DNA from: NVTR01 sp965237505
GTDB taxonomy: Bacteria > Pseudomonadota > Alphaproteobacteria > Rhodobacterales > Rhodobacteraceae
DNA: 64,000 nt
Direction: 5' to 3'
Assembly (NCBI GenBank): GCA_965237505.1
Contig: CBDEFR010000009.1
Span: forward strand, 62,001-126,000
Below the pieces are notes generated by a model, which did no database searches, was not told the origin of the DNA, and saw only the letters and a list, made by a program, of their open reading frames with translations. The translations under genes and the position numbers were made by a program. Of this stretch, positions 53,094 to 61,448 are shown one piece after another. Position 1 is the first letter of the stretch; each line of letters starts with the position of its first letter.

Positions 53094-54304
53094 CAGGGGT
53101 ATAGCATGAATAGCTGGCCCGTGTTTGCTACGTGCATCAACGTCTGATTCAATGTCACCAGAACACGCATCTGGAGGACTTGCTTTGGAAAAGACTACAT
53201 CATTTCAATCTGTTATTTCGGCCATCCCTGACCCTCGCCAGCAGGCGAAGGTGCTTTACCCGCTTGATGAGATCCTGCTTTTAAGCCTGTGTGCGGTGGT
53301 CTCGGGCGGCGAAAGTGTCGTTGATATTGTCGAATATGGTGAAGAAAAGCTGAAGTTTCTGCGCAAATTGGCCCCTTTTGAGCACGGCATTCCCTCGCAT
53401 GACACGCTTTCAACGGTGTTTCGGCTGCTTGATCCGGAGAAGTTCAGTACAGCCTTTGCGCAATGGGCTGCTGGCCTGGCGGGACGCGTTGAAGGCTCGA
53501 TTGTGGCCGTCGATGGCAAGACGATGCGCGGGTCAAAGGCCGGTGGTGAAACACCTCTGCATTTGATCTCGGCCTACTGTGATGATCTGCGTCTGGTACT
53601 GGGTCAGCGGGCAAGTGCGCACAAAAAGAACGAGATCAAGGACATTCCATTGCTCTTGGATTTGCTCCACGTTGAGGGCGCGATCGTGACGCTGGACGCG
53701 ATGGGGTGCCAACGCCAGATTGCCTGCAAAATCCGCGACAAGGGGGCCGACTACGTGCTGGCGCTCAAGGGAAATCAGAGCAGCCTTTTTGAGGATGTGA
53801 AACTGTGGTTTGAAGAGAGGGAGCATGAAAATACTGCGTCGTTACAGACTGTTGATGGCGATAAAGGTCGGATTGAGACCCGGACCTACACCCAGAGTGA
53901 CACCATAGAATGGCTGCAAGAGCGCCATCCGGGTTGGGCGGGCCTGACCAGTATTGGTCGCGTTGTCTCGATCCGTGAAAGCAACGGGAAAACAACACAA
54001 CAAACCCGATACTTCATCTCGTCTCTACCGAAAGATGCGCCGCGCTTTGCCCATGCGGTACGCTCCCATTGGGGGATTGAAAACCGCCTCCACTGGGTGC
54101 TCGACGTCACATTCCGCGATGATGACAGCCGTGTTCGTAAGGATCACGGCCCCAAGAATTTTGCCGTCATCAAACACATGGCAATGAATCTGCTCAACAA
54201 GGCAAAAGATAAAAAATCGCTCAGGGTCATGCGCAAAAAGGCCGGATGGAACAATCGGTTCTTACTGCAAATTCTCCGGACATAACCTTCATGCGATTCC
54301 CCTG
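53094..54304 (+). mobile_element. ISAs1-family insertion sequence (1211 bp)
   Basis: Ends CAGGGGTATAGCATGAA (left) and CAGGGGAATCGCATGAA (right, complement) are inverted repeats. The 10-bp duplication GTGGTGCTCT is at 53084-53093 and 54305-54314. It is nested in the IS1595-type element, inside the winged-helix gene. Confidence 0.93.
53185..54285 (+). CDS. ISAs1-family transposase
   Basis: The 366-residue DDE transposase has ISAIPDPRQQAKVLYPLDEILLLSLCAVVSGG at its N-terminus, VAVDGKTMRGSKAG (first D), IVTLDAMGCQRQIACKIRDKGADYVLALKGNQ (second D) and HWGIENRLHWVLDVTFRDD with the catalytic glutamate. I start at TTG (MEKTTSFQ) because GGAGG is at ideal spacing; an ATG 33 bases upstream (MSPEHAS) is the alternative. 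It appears intact. Confidence 0.92.
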   Translation: MEKTTSFQSVISAIPDPRQQAKVLYPLDEILLLSLCAVVSGGESVVDIVEYGEEKLKFLRKLAPFEHGIPSHDTLSTVFRLLDPEKFSTAFAQWAAGLAGRVEGSIVAVDGKTMRGSKAGGETPLHLISAYCDDLRLVLGQRASAHKKNEIKDIPLLLDLLHVEGAIVTLDAMGCQRQIACKIRDKGADYVLALKGNQSSLFEDVKLWFEEREHENTASLQTVDGDKGRIETRTYTQSDTIEWLQERHPGWAGLTSIGRVVSIRESNGKTTQQTRYFISSLPKDAPRFAHAVRSHWGIENRLHWVLDVTFRDDDSRVRKDHGPKNFAVIKHMAMNLLNKAKDKKSLRVMRKKAGWNNRFLLQILRT

Positions 54305-54418
54305 GTGGTGCTCTATCTGGCTCTTGACAAAATCAAGTTCTTCGTCTAAAAACATGGCGTCTTCGACCGGCCCTCAGGGGCCCGCATAGGTTCCTTTGTC
54401 GGGGCAAGCATAGAATTC

Positions 54419-54450
54419 AAACCCCAGATCGTTTGCGCGATCTGGGGTTT
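54419..54450. terminator. 13-bp GC-rich hairpin
   Basis: AAACCCCAGATCG (54419-54431) and CGATCTGGGGTTT (54438-54450) pair perfectly around TTTGCG. The stem ends with A/T runs on both sides, so it could stop transcription either way, isolating the ISAs1 and IS1202-like units. Confidence 0.7.
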
Positions 54451-54574
54451 ACTATTTCATGTGTTGGATAATTCGTCAAGGATTATGCGTGGGTATGTCG
54501 CTAACAAGGCATATGTCCGGTTTATGTACCATGCGATCTGTCCGGTTTTAGGGTGCTCCGAAAGGGAGCGCTTT

Positions 54575-55750
54575 ATGACTAGGACAGGCATTTTACAGGA
54601 CCTACGACGAATGAAGTTTTCAGATTATTATGAGCGAACGAAATCGCGGCAGCTGACACAGGCTGACGCGGCGGGTCTTCTTGGCATGTCGGAGCGCAGC
54701 TTTCGACGCTACAGTACGCGTTATGAAGCTGATGGGGCGGACGGGCTCTTTGATCGCCGCCTTTCCAAAGCGGCGCATAACCGTGTGCCAGTGGACACGA
54801 TAAAAGATGTTCTGAGTCTTTTTGACACCCGATACTGGGATTTCACGCCCAGGCATTTCCACGAAAAGCTGGTTGAGGCCCATGATTTCAAACACAGCTA
54901 TAACTGGGTCCGCCTGACACTCCAGGCGCGGGGACGAATAACCAAAGCTGCAAACCGGGGCAAACACCGCCGCAAGCGTGAGCGTCGCGCTCTTCCCGGG
55001 ATGATGTTGCATCAGGATGGGTCAAGCCACGACTGGGTTGCGGGCCGGTGGTGGGACCTGATCGTGACCATGGATGATGCGAGCAGTGAGGTCTACTCCG
55101 CGTTCTTCGTGGATGAGGAAGGGACAATGAGCAGCTTCACCGGCATAGGGGACGTGATTGGATCCAAAGGGCTTTTCTGCTCGCTTTATGCCGACAGGGG
55201 TAGTCACTACTGGCATACGCCCGAGGCTGGCGGCAAGGTCGACAAGTCAAACCCGACCCAGGTGGGCCGCGCATTGGCCCACCTGGGCATAGAGTTGATC
55301 CCAGCCTATTCCCCCGAAGCGCGCGGACGGTCTGAACGCATGTTCGGAACACTGCAGAACCGGTTGCCGCAGGAACTGAGATTGAACGGGATCACAACGA
55401 TGCAGGAAGCCAATCGCTTCCTGCGGGATGTCTTCTTGCCCGCCCACAACAGGCGCTTTGCAGTGACCCCCTCTGCACACGGGGAAGCCTTTGTTCCATT
55501 CGCAGGGGAACTGCACGACATTTTGTGTGTGCATGAAGAGCGTGTCGTGGGCAGGGATAATACGGTTCGTTATAAAAACCGTTGCCTGCAAATCCCCGAT
55601 GACAGGCATCGCCATCACTACGTCAAGTCGCGCGTATGGGTGCATGAATATCCAGACGGCCGGATTGCCCTGTTTCACGGCCCCCGCAAACTGGCGCTCT
55701 ACGACGGCGAAGGCCGAGAAATCAGTTCAGAAGAAAAACAGGCTGCGTGA
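54575..55750 (+). CDS. ISNCY/IS1202-like transposase, copy 1
   Basis: The 391-residue protein has an N-terminal helix-turn-helix (SRQLTQADAAGLLGMSERSFRRYSTRYEADGADGLFDRR-type), an rve-like DDE core (GMMLHQDGSSHDWVAG, IVTMDDASSEVYSAFFVDEEG, CSLYADRGSHYWHTPEAGG, AYSPEARGRSERMFGTLQNRLPQEL) and a C-terminal strand-rich domain. The start ATG follows AAAGGGAG. It is identical to copy 2 except for one visible A/G change (GAAAAG versus GAGAAG), which is silent. Confidence 0.88.
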   Translation: MTRTGILQDLRRMKFSDYYERTKSRQLTQADAAGLLGMSERSFRRYSTRYEADGADGLFDRRLSKAAHNRVPVDTIKDVLSLFDTRYWDFTPRHFHEKLVEAHDFKHSYNWVRLTLQARGRITKAANRGKHRRKRERRALPGMMLHQDGSSHDWVAGRWWDLIVTMDDASSEVYSAFFVDEEGTMSSFTGIGDVIGSKGLFCSLYADRGSHYWHTPEAGGKVDKSNPTQVGRALAHLGIELIPAYSPEARGRSERMFGTLQNRLPQELRLNGITTMQEANRFLRDVFLPAHNRRFAVTPSAHGEAFVPFAGELHDILCVHEERVVGRDNTVRYKNRCLQIPDDRHRHHYVKSRVWVHEYPDGRIALFHGPRKLALYDGEGREISSEEKQAA

Positions 55751-55769
55751 ACCGCTTTGACCAGCCTAA

Positions 55770-55820
55770 CCTTACTCTGTGGCAGCGCTCGCCTTCGGCT
55801 CGCACAGCCACAGAGTAAGG
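55770..55820. terminator. 14-bp hairpin at the transposase end (repeated in copy 2)
   Basis: CCTTACTCTGTGGC and GCCACAGAGTAAGG pair perfectly around AGCGCTCGCCTTCGGCTCGCACA, which folds further. It lies 20 bases after the transposase stop, and the identical structure follows copy 2 at about 57172-57222. It probably ends the transposase transcript. Confidence 0.7.
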
Positions 55821-55897
55821 AAGACAGAAGCGGACAATTGCCATGGTACATAAACCGGACAAATCGAAATGTTCTCGACAGGATTATGCGTGGGTAA

Positions 55898-57282
55898 TGT
55901 CGCTAACAAGGCATATGTCCGGTTTATGTACCATGCGATCTGTCCGGTTTTAGGGTGCTCCGAAAGGGAGCGCTTTATGACTAGGACAGGCATTTTACAG
56001 GACCTACGACGAATGAAGTTTTCAGATTATTATGAGCGAACGAAATCGCGGCAGCTGACACAGGCTGACGCGGCGGGTCTTCTTGGCATGTCGGAGCGCA
56101 GCTTTCGACGCTACAGTACGCGTTATGAAGCTGATGGGGCGGACGGGCTCTTTGATCGCCGCCTTTCCAAAGCGGCGCATAACCGTGTGCCAGTGGACAC
56201 GATAAAAGATGTTCTGAGTCTTTTTGACACCCGATACTGGGATTTCACGCCCAGGCATTTCCACGAGAAGCTGGTTGAGGCCCATGATTTCAAACACAGC
56301 TATAACTGGGTCCGCCTGACACTCCAGGCGCGGGGACGAATAACCAAAGCTGCAAACCGGGGCAAACACCGCCGCAAGCGTGAGCGTCGCGCTCTTCCCG
56401 GGATGATGTTGCATCAGGATGGGTCAAGCCACGACTGGGTTGCGGGCCGGTGGTGGGACCTGATCGTGACCATGGATGATGCGAGCAGTGAGGTCTACTC
56501 CGCGTTCTTCGTGGATGAGGAAGGGACAATGAGCAGCTTCACCGGCATAGGGGACGTGATTGGATCCAAAGGGCTTTTCTGCTCGCTTTATGCCGACAGG
56601 GGTAGTCACTACTGGCATACGCCCGAGGCTGGCGGCAAGGTCGACAAGTCAAACCCGACCCAGGTGGGCCGCGCATTGGCCCACCTGGGCATAGAGTTGA
56701 TCCCAGCCTATTCCCCCGAAGCGCGCGGACGGTCTGAACGCATGTTCGGAACACTGCAGAACCGGTTGCCGCAGGAACTGAGATTGAACGGGATCACAAC
56801 GATGCAGGAAGCCAATCGCTTCCTGCGGGATGTCTTCTTGCCCGCCCACAACAGGCGCTTTGCAGTGACCCCCTCTGCACACGGGGAAGCCTTTGTTCCA
56901 TTCGCAGGGGAACTGCACGACATTTTGTGTGTGCATGAAGAGCGTGTCGTGGGCAGGGATAATACGGTTCGTTATAAAAACCGTTGCCTGCAAATCCCCG
57001 ATGACAGGCATCGCCATCACTACGTCAAGTCGCGCGTATGGGTGCATGAATATCCAGACGGCCGGATTGCCCTGTTTCACGGCCCCCGCAAACTGGCGCT
57101 CTACGACGGCGAAGGCCGAGAAATCAGTTCAGAAGAAAAACAGGCTGCGTGAACCGCTTTGACCAGCCTAACCTTACTCTGTGGCAGCGCTCGCCTTCGG
57201 CTCGCACAGCCACAGAGTAAGGAAGACAGAAGCGGACAATTGCCATGGTACATAAACCGGTCAACTCAGAATGTTCTCGACA
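55898..57282 (+). mobile_element. IS1202-like (ISNCY) insertion sequence, tandem copy 2 (1385 bp)
   Basis: Same length and ends as copy 1, with GGATTATGCGTGGGTAA on both sides (55881-55897 and 57283-57299). The right inner repeat differs slightly (CCGGTCAACTCAG versus CCGGACAAATCGA). The two copies lie head to tail, with only the 17-bp repeat between them. Confidence 0.82.
55977..57152 (+). CDS. ISNCY/IS1202-like transposase, copy 2
   Basis: A 391-residue protein with the same sequence as the first copy, including the three acidic core motifs (DGSSHDW, YADRGSHYW, EARGRSERMFGT). Near-identity means duplication or double insertion was recent. Both copies appear able to make an intact enzyme. 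Confidence 0.88.
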   Translation: MTRTGILQDLRRMKFSDYYERTKSRQLTQADAAGLLGMSERSFRRYSTRYEADGADGLFDRRLSKAAHNRVPVDTIKDVLSLFDTRYWDFTPRHFHEKLVEAHDFKHSYNWVRLTLQARGRITKAANRGKHRRKRERRALPGMMLHQDGSSHDWVAGRWWDLIVTMDDASSEVYSAFFVDEEGTMSSFTGIGDVIGSKGLFCSLYADRGSHYWHTPEAGGKVDKSNPTQVGRALAHLGIELIPAYSPEARGRSERMFGTLQNRLPQELRLNGITTMQEANRFLRDVFLPAHNRRFAVTPSAHGEAFVPFAGELHDILCVHEERVVGRDNTVRYKNRCLQIPDDRHRHHYVKSRVWVHEYPDGRIALFHGPRKLALYDGEGREISSEEKQAA

Positions 57283-57418
57283 GGATTATGCGTGGGTAAA
57301 ATGAAAATGCTGCGTGGGTAACAAATTACGCACAGTAAGAATAAGAAATGGTCGAAATCCACACCAGTAATAGGTCACGGGGTAAATTCTGGGAAAAAAT
57401 GGTGTGGCTTTGGACTGG

Positions 57419-58369
57419 TTATCGCTGCCAATAACCACACCACCGCTGGGACTGAGGCGCGGCGGCGACAGCACCAATCGCCATAGCAAACTGATTTCCG
57501 TTCGCCAGCCTGTTCATATCTTCGCGCCATGCCATTTCAGCGGCGTAAGAGTGAAGGTATTTGCCTGCGATGTGATGGTGGATGCCGATTTCCGACCGGC
57601 GCAGGCGTGAAAAGAAACTCTCAGCTTGGTTCGTGCAGGCACCCTCCTGCGAATACGCCTCTTGGTGGTTGATGCGCTTTATCGGGAAGTTTGCCGCCAG
57701 CTTGTCCCAATGCGATGCTCGTCGGCATGAACGGTAGTTCCCGGCGCGACGTTGGATTTGACAACAGCCACGCCCTCGGCTTCGTTCTGGCCGACATAAG
57801 TTAGGGTCCGGCCTTTGCGTTCGCGCATCGCCACGACAACCTGACGCTTGCCGGATTGGTGGATTTTCTTGCGTCTGTCCTTGCGGTCCTTGCGTTCGTT
57901 CGCAGGCTTCACGTAGCCGCCGAAATACGCGCCATCGACTTCAACATCGCCGGACAGCGCCTTGGTCGCGGGCGGTCTCTATGGCCTCGCGGACTTTGTG
58001 CAGCAGGACAAAAGCGGTCTTATAATCGATTGTGAGGTCGCGGGACAGTTGAAGGGCGCTGTAGCCCTTGGCACCGTTTATGAATATCGCGATGGCAGCG
58101 AGAATGTCACGCATCGTCAACTTGCGGCTGTGAAATATGGTGCCGGAAGTGATGCTGTATTGTTTGGCGCAGCCCTTGCACTTGTAGACCTGACGTGTCT
58201 TGAGGTCGTAGGCATCCAGACAACCGCATTCAGGGCAATAGGGCTGGCCGTCTGTGTCAGACCACCGGATATTGCGGAACGCGGTCCTGGCTTCGTCGTC
58301 AGACATGCGCATGACCTTCACGAGTGAAAGCGTTTTGGCGGCTGGCGAAAGTAAGAAATGCTGTGACAT
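57419..58369 (-). pseudogene. IS1595-family transposase with two frameshifts
   Basis: The N-terminus, MSQHFLLSPAAKTLSLVKVMRMSDDEARTAFRNIRW, leads to a zinc ribbon (YCPECGCLDAY...YKCKGCAKQYSITSGTIFHSRKL) and a helical DNA-binding part. After a one-base insertion near 57960 it continues ALSGDVEVDGAYFGGYVKP...RQVVVAMRERKG...APGTTVHADEH. After a one-base deletion near 57716 it continues WDKLAANFPIKRINHQEAY...ACTNQAESFFSRLRR to TAA at 57419. The DDE-type residues (VDGAYFGG, HADEH, NQAESFFSRLRR) are present, but the frame is broken twice, so the element cannot move by itself now. Confidence 0.87.
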
Positions 58370-58470
58370 ATCATATCCGGTGTTGTTATACATTAGATAT
58401 GGGTGATTGAAACAACACTTTCAAGGGTATATATCATCAGATATGAGGTTATTATTGGAGAACCGATGAT

Positions 58471-58689
58471 ATGTCTGAATACGAAGACCGCGCCAAGAAC
58501 ATATTGAAGGCCGAGCTGAAGCGCCGGGGTATAACCTACAAGCAGCTTGCCGATCTTCTTAAGCCACTCGGCGCCAAAGAGAACGAGCGCAATCTGGCGA
58601 ACAAGATAAGCAGGGGCAGTTTTACGACTGCGTTCTTTTTGATGTGTATGGAAGCCGTGGAGGCGAGATCGCTTAGCCTTGAAACGTAG
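58471..58689 (+). CDS. DUF6471-like small protein
   Basis: The 72-residue protein MSEYEDRAKNILKAELKRRGITYKQLADLLKPLGAKENERNLANKISRG... looks like a short helix-turn-helix (GITYKQLADLLKPLG as first helices). It fits the DUF6471 family. It is divergent from the IS1595 transposase, about 100 bases away, so it could repress it. That regulatory role is inference. Confidence 0.7.
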   Translation: MSEYEDRAKNILKAELKRRGITYKQLADLLKPLGAKENERNLANKISRGSFTTAFFLMCMEAVEARSLSLET

Positions 58690-59134
58690 CCACGATATAT
58701 CATTGCCAGTGCTTCTTTTCTCTAATGATCCAAATAGCAAACGCTAACCGATGCTTCTTCTCCGTTCGGTTGTAACTCTTGATCGCGTGATTAGCTTTTT
58801 CGATGGCAATCAAAAGGTAGAGGCTTGACTCTCTGATTCGTCGTTTCTAGGTTCCCCTTCATAAACTTTAGTGAAAAGAAAGGGAATTATGGTGTACAGG
58901 CGAAGAAGAGATTCCGACACATGGCACTAGTGTACGAATTGCGGCAACTGGCCATCTGTCAGCAAGTTCGTATCACAAGACACAAAGCCAACATCCGGTG
59001 AATTATGCAACGAATGTTTAGCCAAAGTGAGGGATAAAAATTGCAAATAGGCAGGAACAAACTTTCGTCTGAAAATTGCTGGTAATGGCCCAGCACCCTA
59101 AGGCGGTTCCGGTTTGCAAAATATATAATCCCCA
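58690..59134. other. A/T-rich gap in the element, no gene recognised
   Basis: About 445 bases with many stops in all frames and no strong hairpin. Nothing beyond low GC content was found. Confidence 0.5.
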
Positions 59135-59392
59135 TTAATACGCTCCCGGCGGGTCGGTTCTGTTCTTAATCTTGAAGGACATTGACGCACCGTCCCCAGA
59201 AAAATAAATGTCAGGAAAAAGGGCGTGGGCGTATTTGATGCCCTTTTGACTGGCAAAGGCGTCGAAACACGCTAGACAAACAACGTTGTTTCGGAAGGGT
59301 TTTGGCACAACGCTGTTCCAGATTTCATCGTTCACCGTGAAATTGAATTTGTCACGTTTTCCACAAACCTTACATCTTTGTGGAAAGGTCAT
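59135..59392 (-). CDS. Small CxxC zinc-binding cargo protein
   Basis: The 85-residue protein begins MTFPQRCKVCGKRDKFNFTVNDEIWNSVV and has a second pair in NNVVCLACFDAFASQKG, so CxxC...CxxC forms a zinc knuckle. The rest (HALFPDIYFSGDGASMSFKI) is not distinctive. It is the last gene before the right end of the element. The family is unknown to me. Confidence 0.65.
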   Translation of the reverse strand: MTFPQRCKVCGKRDKFNFTVNDEIWNSVVPKPFRNNVVCLACFDAFASQKGIKYAHALFPDIYFSGDGASMSFKIKNRTDPPGAY

Positions 59393-60598
59393 GTTTCAAT
59401 ATTTCCCCGTTGGATAATAATCATACCTGTACAAACGCGCCTTTCAAAACCATCGAACCCGTCTTCACGCCCCCGTAATTTATATAGGTGTAATACTAAC
59501 CCATTGCCAACATGTATCTAGCGGCTGTGAGGACATTTTGACGCTGCGATTGGCTTGTGGTCGAATCTTTTTTGATGTATTTCATCATCAATTATGGTGA
59601 GTTTGCCCCATAATACCGGGAAACTCCGGAAACTCATCCATGAACAGAACACCATTGTGCGCCAGCGATATTTCACCCGGCTTGGCACCCTTGCCGCCGC
59701 CCACGATCGCCGCCATCGAGGCGATATGATGCGGTTCGCGAAACGGCCGCTCGCGCGAAATCCCGCCCTCATCCAGCAGCCCCGACAGCGAATGGATAAT
59801 CGAGGTTTCCAGCGCCTCTGCCGGTGACAGCGGCGGCAGGATGCCCGGCAGTCGTGCCGCCAGCATCGACTTGCCAGAGCCCGGCGATCCCACCATCAGC
59901 AAATGGTGCCGGCCCGCGGCGGCAATCTCGAGCGCCCGTTTGGCCCGTTCCTGACCCTTTACGTCGTGCAGGTCGCGGGTCGTGATTTTGTGGCGAACCT
60001 CGCCCGGATCAGCAGGCGGCAACGGGCACTGGCCGGTGAAATGCTGGATCACGGCAGTGAGCGTTTCGGCCGCCAGCACTTGCGTTGCCCCGACCCAGGC
60101 GGCCTCGGCACCACAAGACTTTGGGCACAGCAAGGCGCGGTCCTGCTCGGCGGCGGCCATTGCGGCAGGCAGCGCGCCCATCACCGACACCAGTGAGCCG
60201 TCGAGCGAAAGCTCGCCAAGCGCGACGGTGCGCTCGATGTCCTCGTGCGGCAAAATCTCCAGCGCCGCCAGCAGCGCCACCGCAATCGGCAGATCAAAAT
60301 GCGAGCCCTCTTTCGGCAGGTCCGCGGGCGACAGGTTCACGGTGATGCGTTTGGACGGCAGCGCAATCGACAGCGCCGAAAGCGCCGAGCGCACCCGTTC
60401 GCGCGCCTCTGACACCGCCTTGTCGGGCAAGCCGACGATCGAAAATGACGGCAGACCCGGCATCACCGCGCACTGAACCTCGACAATCCGCGCCTCGACC
60501 CCCTCAAACGCCACCGTATAGGCCAGCGCAACCATGCCATCCTCCGCCAAAATCTTGATTAACGGCTACGGCACAAGTGGTTTACGAGTGGTAAATTC

Positions 60599-60703
60599 CC
60601 ATGAACTCCGGCCAGACTTCCGCATCCGCCACGGTCTTGTCCCGGCAAATACCGTTGCAAAAGTCGAATATACGGTCGTCGATATCCAGAAAGTCGGTTA
60701 CCA
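60599..60703 (-). pseudogene. Diverged copy of the GST gene 3' end
   Basis: These 105 bases align without gaps to 61469-61573 in the GST gene, with 19 differences by hand count, and would encode VTDFLDIDDRIFDFCNGICRDKTVADAEVWPEFM. There is no upstream coding part or start. It lies in the 340-base gap between the comM start and hicB, in the same orientation as the real GST gene, 870 bases away. The rest of this gap shows no gene. Confidence 0.85.
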
Positions 60704-60876
60704 ACTTACTGGAACTGGCAAGGGAACCGGCGCGGGCGGCATGCGCGTGCATCGTTCAACCAACGTTAACAATTACTATTGCAAATGTATGGCTAAGAGC
60801 CATATTCTAAACGTAATCCCAGTTCAACGTGGGGGCGTTTGAGGGGCAGCAATTAAACGCGCCAAGGGATCAAGAT

Positions 60877-61131
60877 GTGAATAAACTGACATTTACGGTA
60901 AATGCAATCTGGGACGAAGACGCGCAGGTCTTTTACTCGGAAAGCGATATTATCGGGCTGCATATTGAGGCTGAAGACATTGAAAAGTTCGAAGCAATAA
61001 TGCACGAGCAGGCGCGCGACCTGGTCATTGCAAATCACATGTCCAAACGTGACTTGTCTCAGAAAAGTTTGTTCGAGCTTATTCCGACAATATTTTGGCA
61101 GCGGCCTGCGTCTGATATGGCTGCTGCGTAG
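60877..61131 (+). CDS. HicB-like / DUF1902 antitoxin
   Basis: The 84-residue protein (GTG start) MNKLTFTVNAIWDEDAQVFYSESDIIGLHIEAEDIEKFEAIMHEQ... has the HicB-type partial RNase-H fold (VNAIWDEDAQVFYSESDIIGLHIEA) of the DUF1902 group. The next gene, 6 bases later, is HicA, so this is the antitoxin of a type II pair. No separate DNA-binding domain is visible at the C-terminus. Confidence 0.82.
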   Translation: MNKLTFTVNAIWDEDAQVFYSESDIIGLHIEAEDIEKFEAIMHEQARDLVIANHMSKRDLSQKSLFELIPTIFWQRPASDMAAA

Positions 61132-61137
61132 CCTCTT

Positions 61138-61338
61138 GTGGCCGAAGGGTTCTACAAATTCGTCACAAAAGAATTGTCGGCGCTCGGTTTCACTAGAATT
61201 AAAAAGGGCGGCAAGGGTTCTCACGAAAAATGGCGTAATGAAAAATCCGGTATGATCACTCTTGTCCCTCGTAACTTGAAAAGCAAGCACACTGCCAAGG
61301 GTATTCTAAAGGACTGCGGGTCGGCCAAAAAAATCTAA
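61138..61338 (+). CDS. hicA: HicA-family toxin
   Basis: The 66-residue protein (GTG start) has the double-stranded-RNA-binding-like fold of HicA: FYKFVTKELSALGFTRIKKGGKGSHEKWRNEKSGMITLVPRN. The catalytic histidine is the one in GKGSHEKW. HicA toxins cleave mRNA when free of HicB. It appears intact. Confidence 0.85.
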   Translation: MAEGFYKFVTKELSALGFTRIKKGGKGSHEKWRNEKSGMITLVPRNLKSKHTAKGILKDCGSAKKI

Positions 61339-61448
61339 CTGCTCGGGTGATTTATCCGCGAGCAATCGCTGAGCAAAAGGCAATCCTCAATTGTTTTCGG
61401 TCTCGCCGTAAAAACAAACATTCTTGGTAATTATTGTTGGTGTGGTTC

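Larger units (their letters stand above)
52619..54355 (-). pseudogene. Winged-helix-like cargo gene split by ISAs1
   Basis: From an ATG at 54355 the frame reads MFLDEELDFVKSQIEHH to the ISAs1 boundary. After removing the element and one 10-bp duplicate it continues KRSVEYFRSKRDDQKMRRHIG...VNAKFDGVATIDEIFVGLF...RDALANKIYRMTRKELLF to 52619, 171 residues in one frame. The N-terminus is a coiled coil and the C-terminus looks like a winged helix. The 5' 17 codons are now separated from the rest; an internal ATG at 53038 could still give a shorter 139-residue product. Confidence 0.75.
54496..55880 (+). mobile_element. IS1202-like (ISNCY) insertion sequence, tandem copy 1 (1385 bp)
   Basis: Begins TGTCGCTAACAAGG and ends with the complement of TGTCGAGAACATTTCG; both then have TGTCCGGTTTATGTACC in inverted orientation. 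GGATTATGCGTGGGTA flanks it at 54480-54495 and 55881-55896. A long (16-17 bp) direct flank fits the long target duplications known for IS1202 relatives. It shares its right flank with copy 2. Confidence 0.82.
51277..59618. mobile_element. 8342-bp IS1595-type composite element with cargo, inserted in comM
   Basis: The ends are inverted repeats that begin CGGTATTATGGGGCAAACTC and match for about 32 bases with one difference. The 8-bp target duplication GGAAACTC is at 51269-51276 and 59619-59626; excision restores the comM sequence. The only transposase that fits these ends is the IS1595-type gene at 57419-58369; 8-bp duplications are usual in that family. Cargo: a coiled-coil/winged-helix protein, a MazF/PemK-like protein, a second winged-helix protein, a DUF6471 protein and a zinc-binding protein. 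ISAs1 and two IS1202-like elements are nested in it; without them it is about 4.3 kb. Confidence 0.88.
50663..60535 (-). pseudogene. comM: YifB/ComM Mg-chelatase-like ATPase split by an 8.34-kb element
   Basis: The 5' part (60535-59627) starts MVALAYTVAFEGVEARIVEVQCAVMPGLP and runs through Walker A MVGSPGSGKSMLAARLPGILPPL to HNGVLFMDEFPEF. The 3' part continues from 51276 as PRAVLETLRQPIENGEVVVSRAN, MLVAAANPCKCGYLADP, YLGRISGPLMDRFDLRV and, after one missing G near 50955 (GGG for GGGG), QAERFRNLPGTRVNSDAKGNL to GLSARGYHRVLRVARTIADL, ending at 50663. ComM is a helicase-like factor that helps natural transformation by branch migration. This copy is broken twice. Confidence 0.92.

Noticed and set aside
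51277..59618. Integrative conjugative element or prophage
   Set aside because: No integrase, relaxase, structural or replication gene; long inverted ends and an 8-bp duplication indicate a transposon.
60534..60842. 102-codon frame between comM and hicB
   Set aside because: It runs antisense across the duplicated GST end and has no plausible start or domain.
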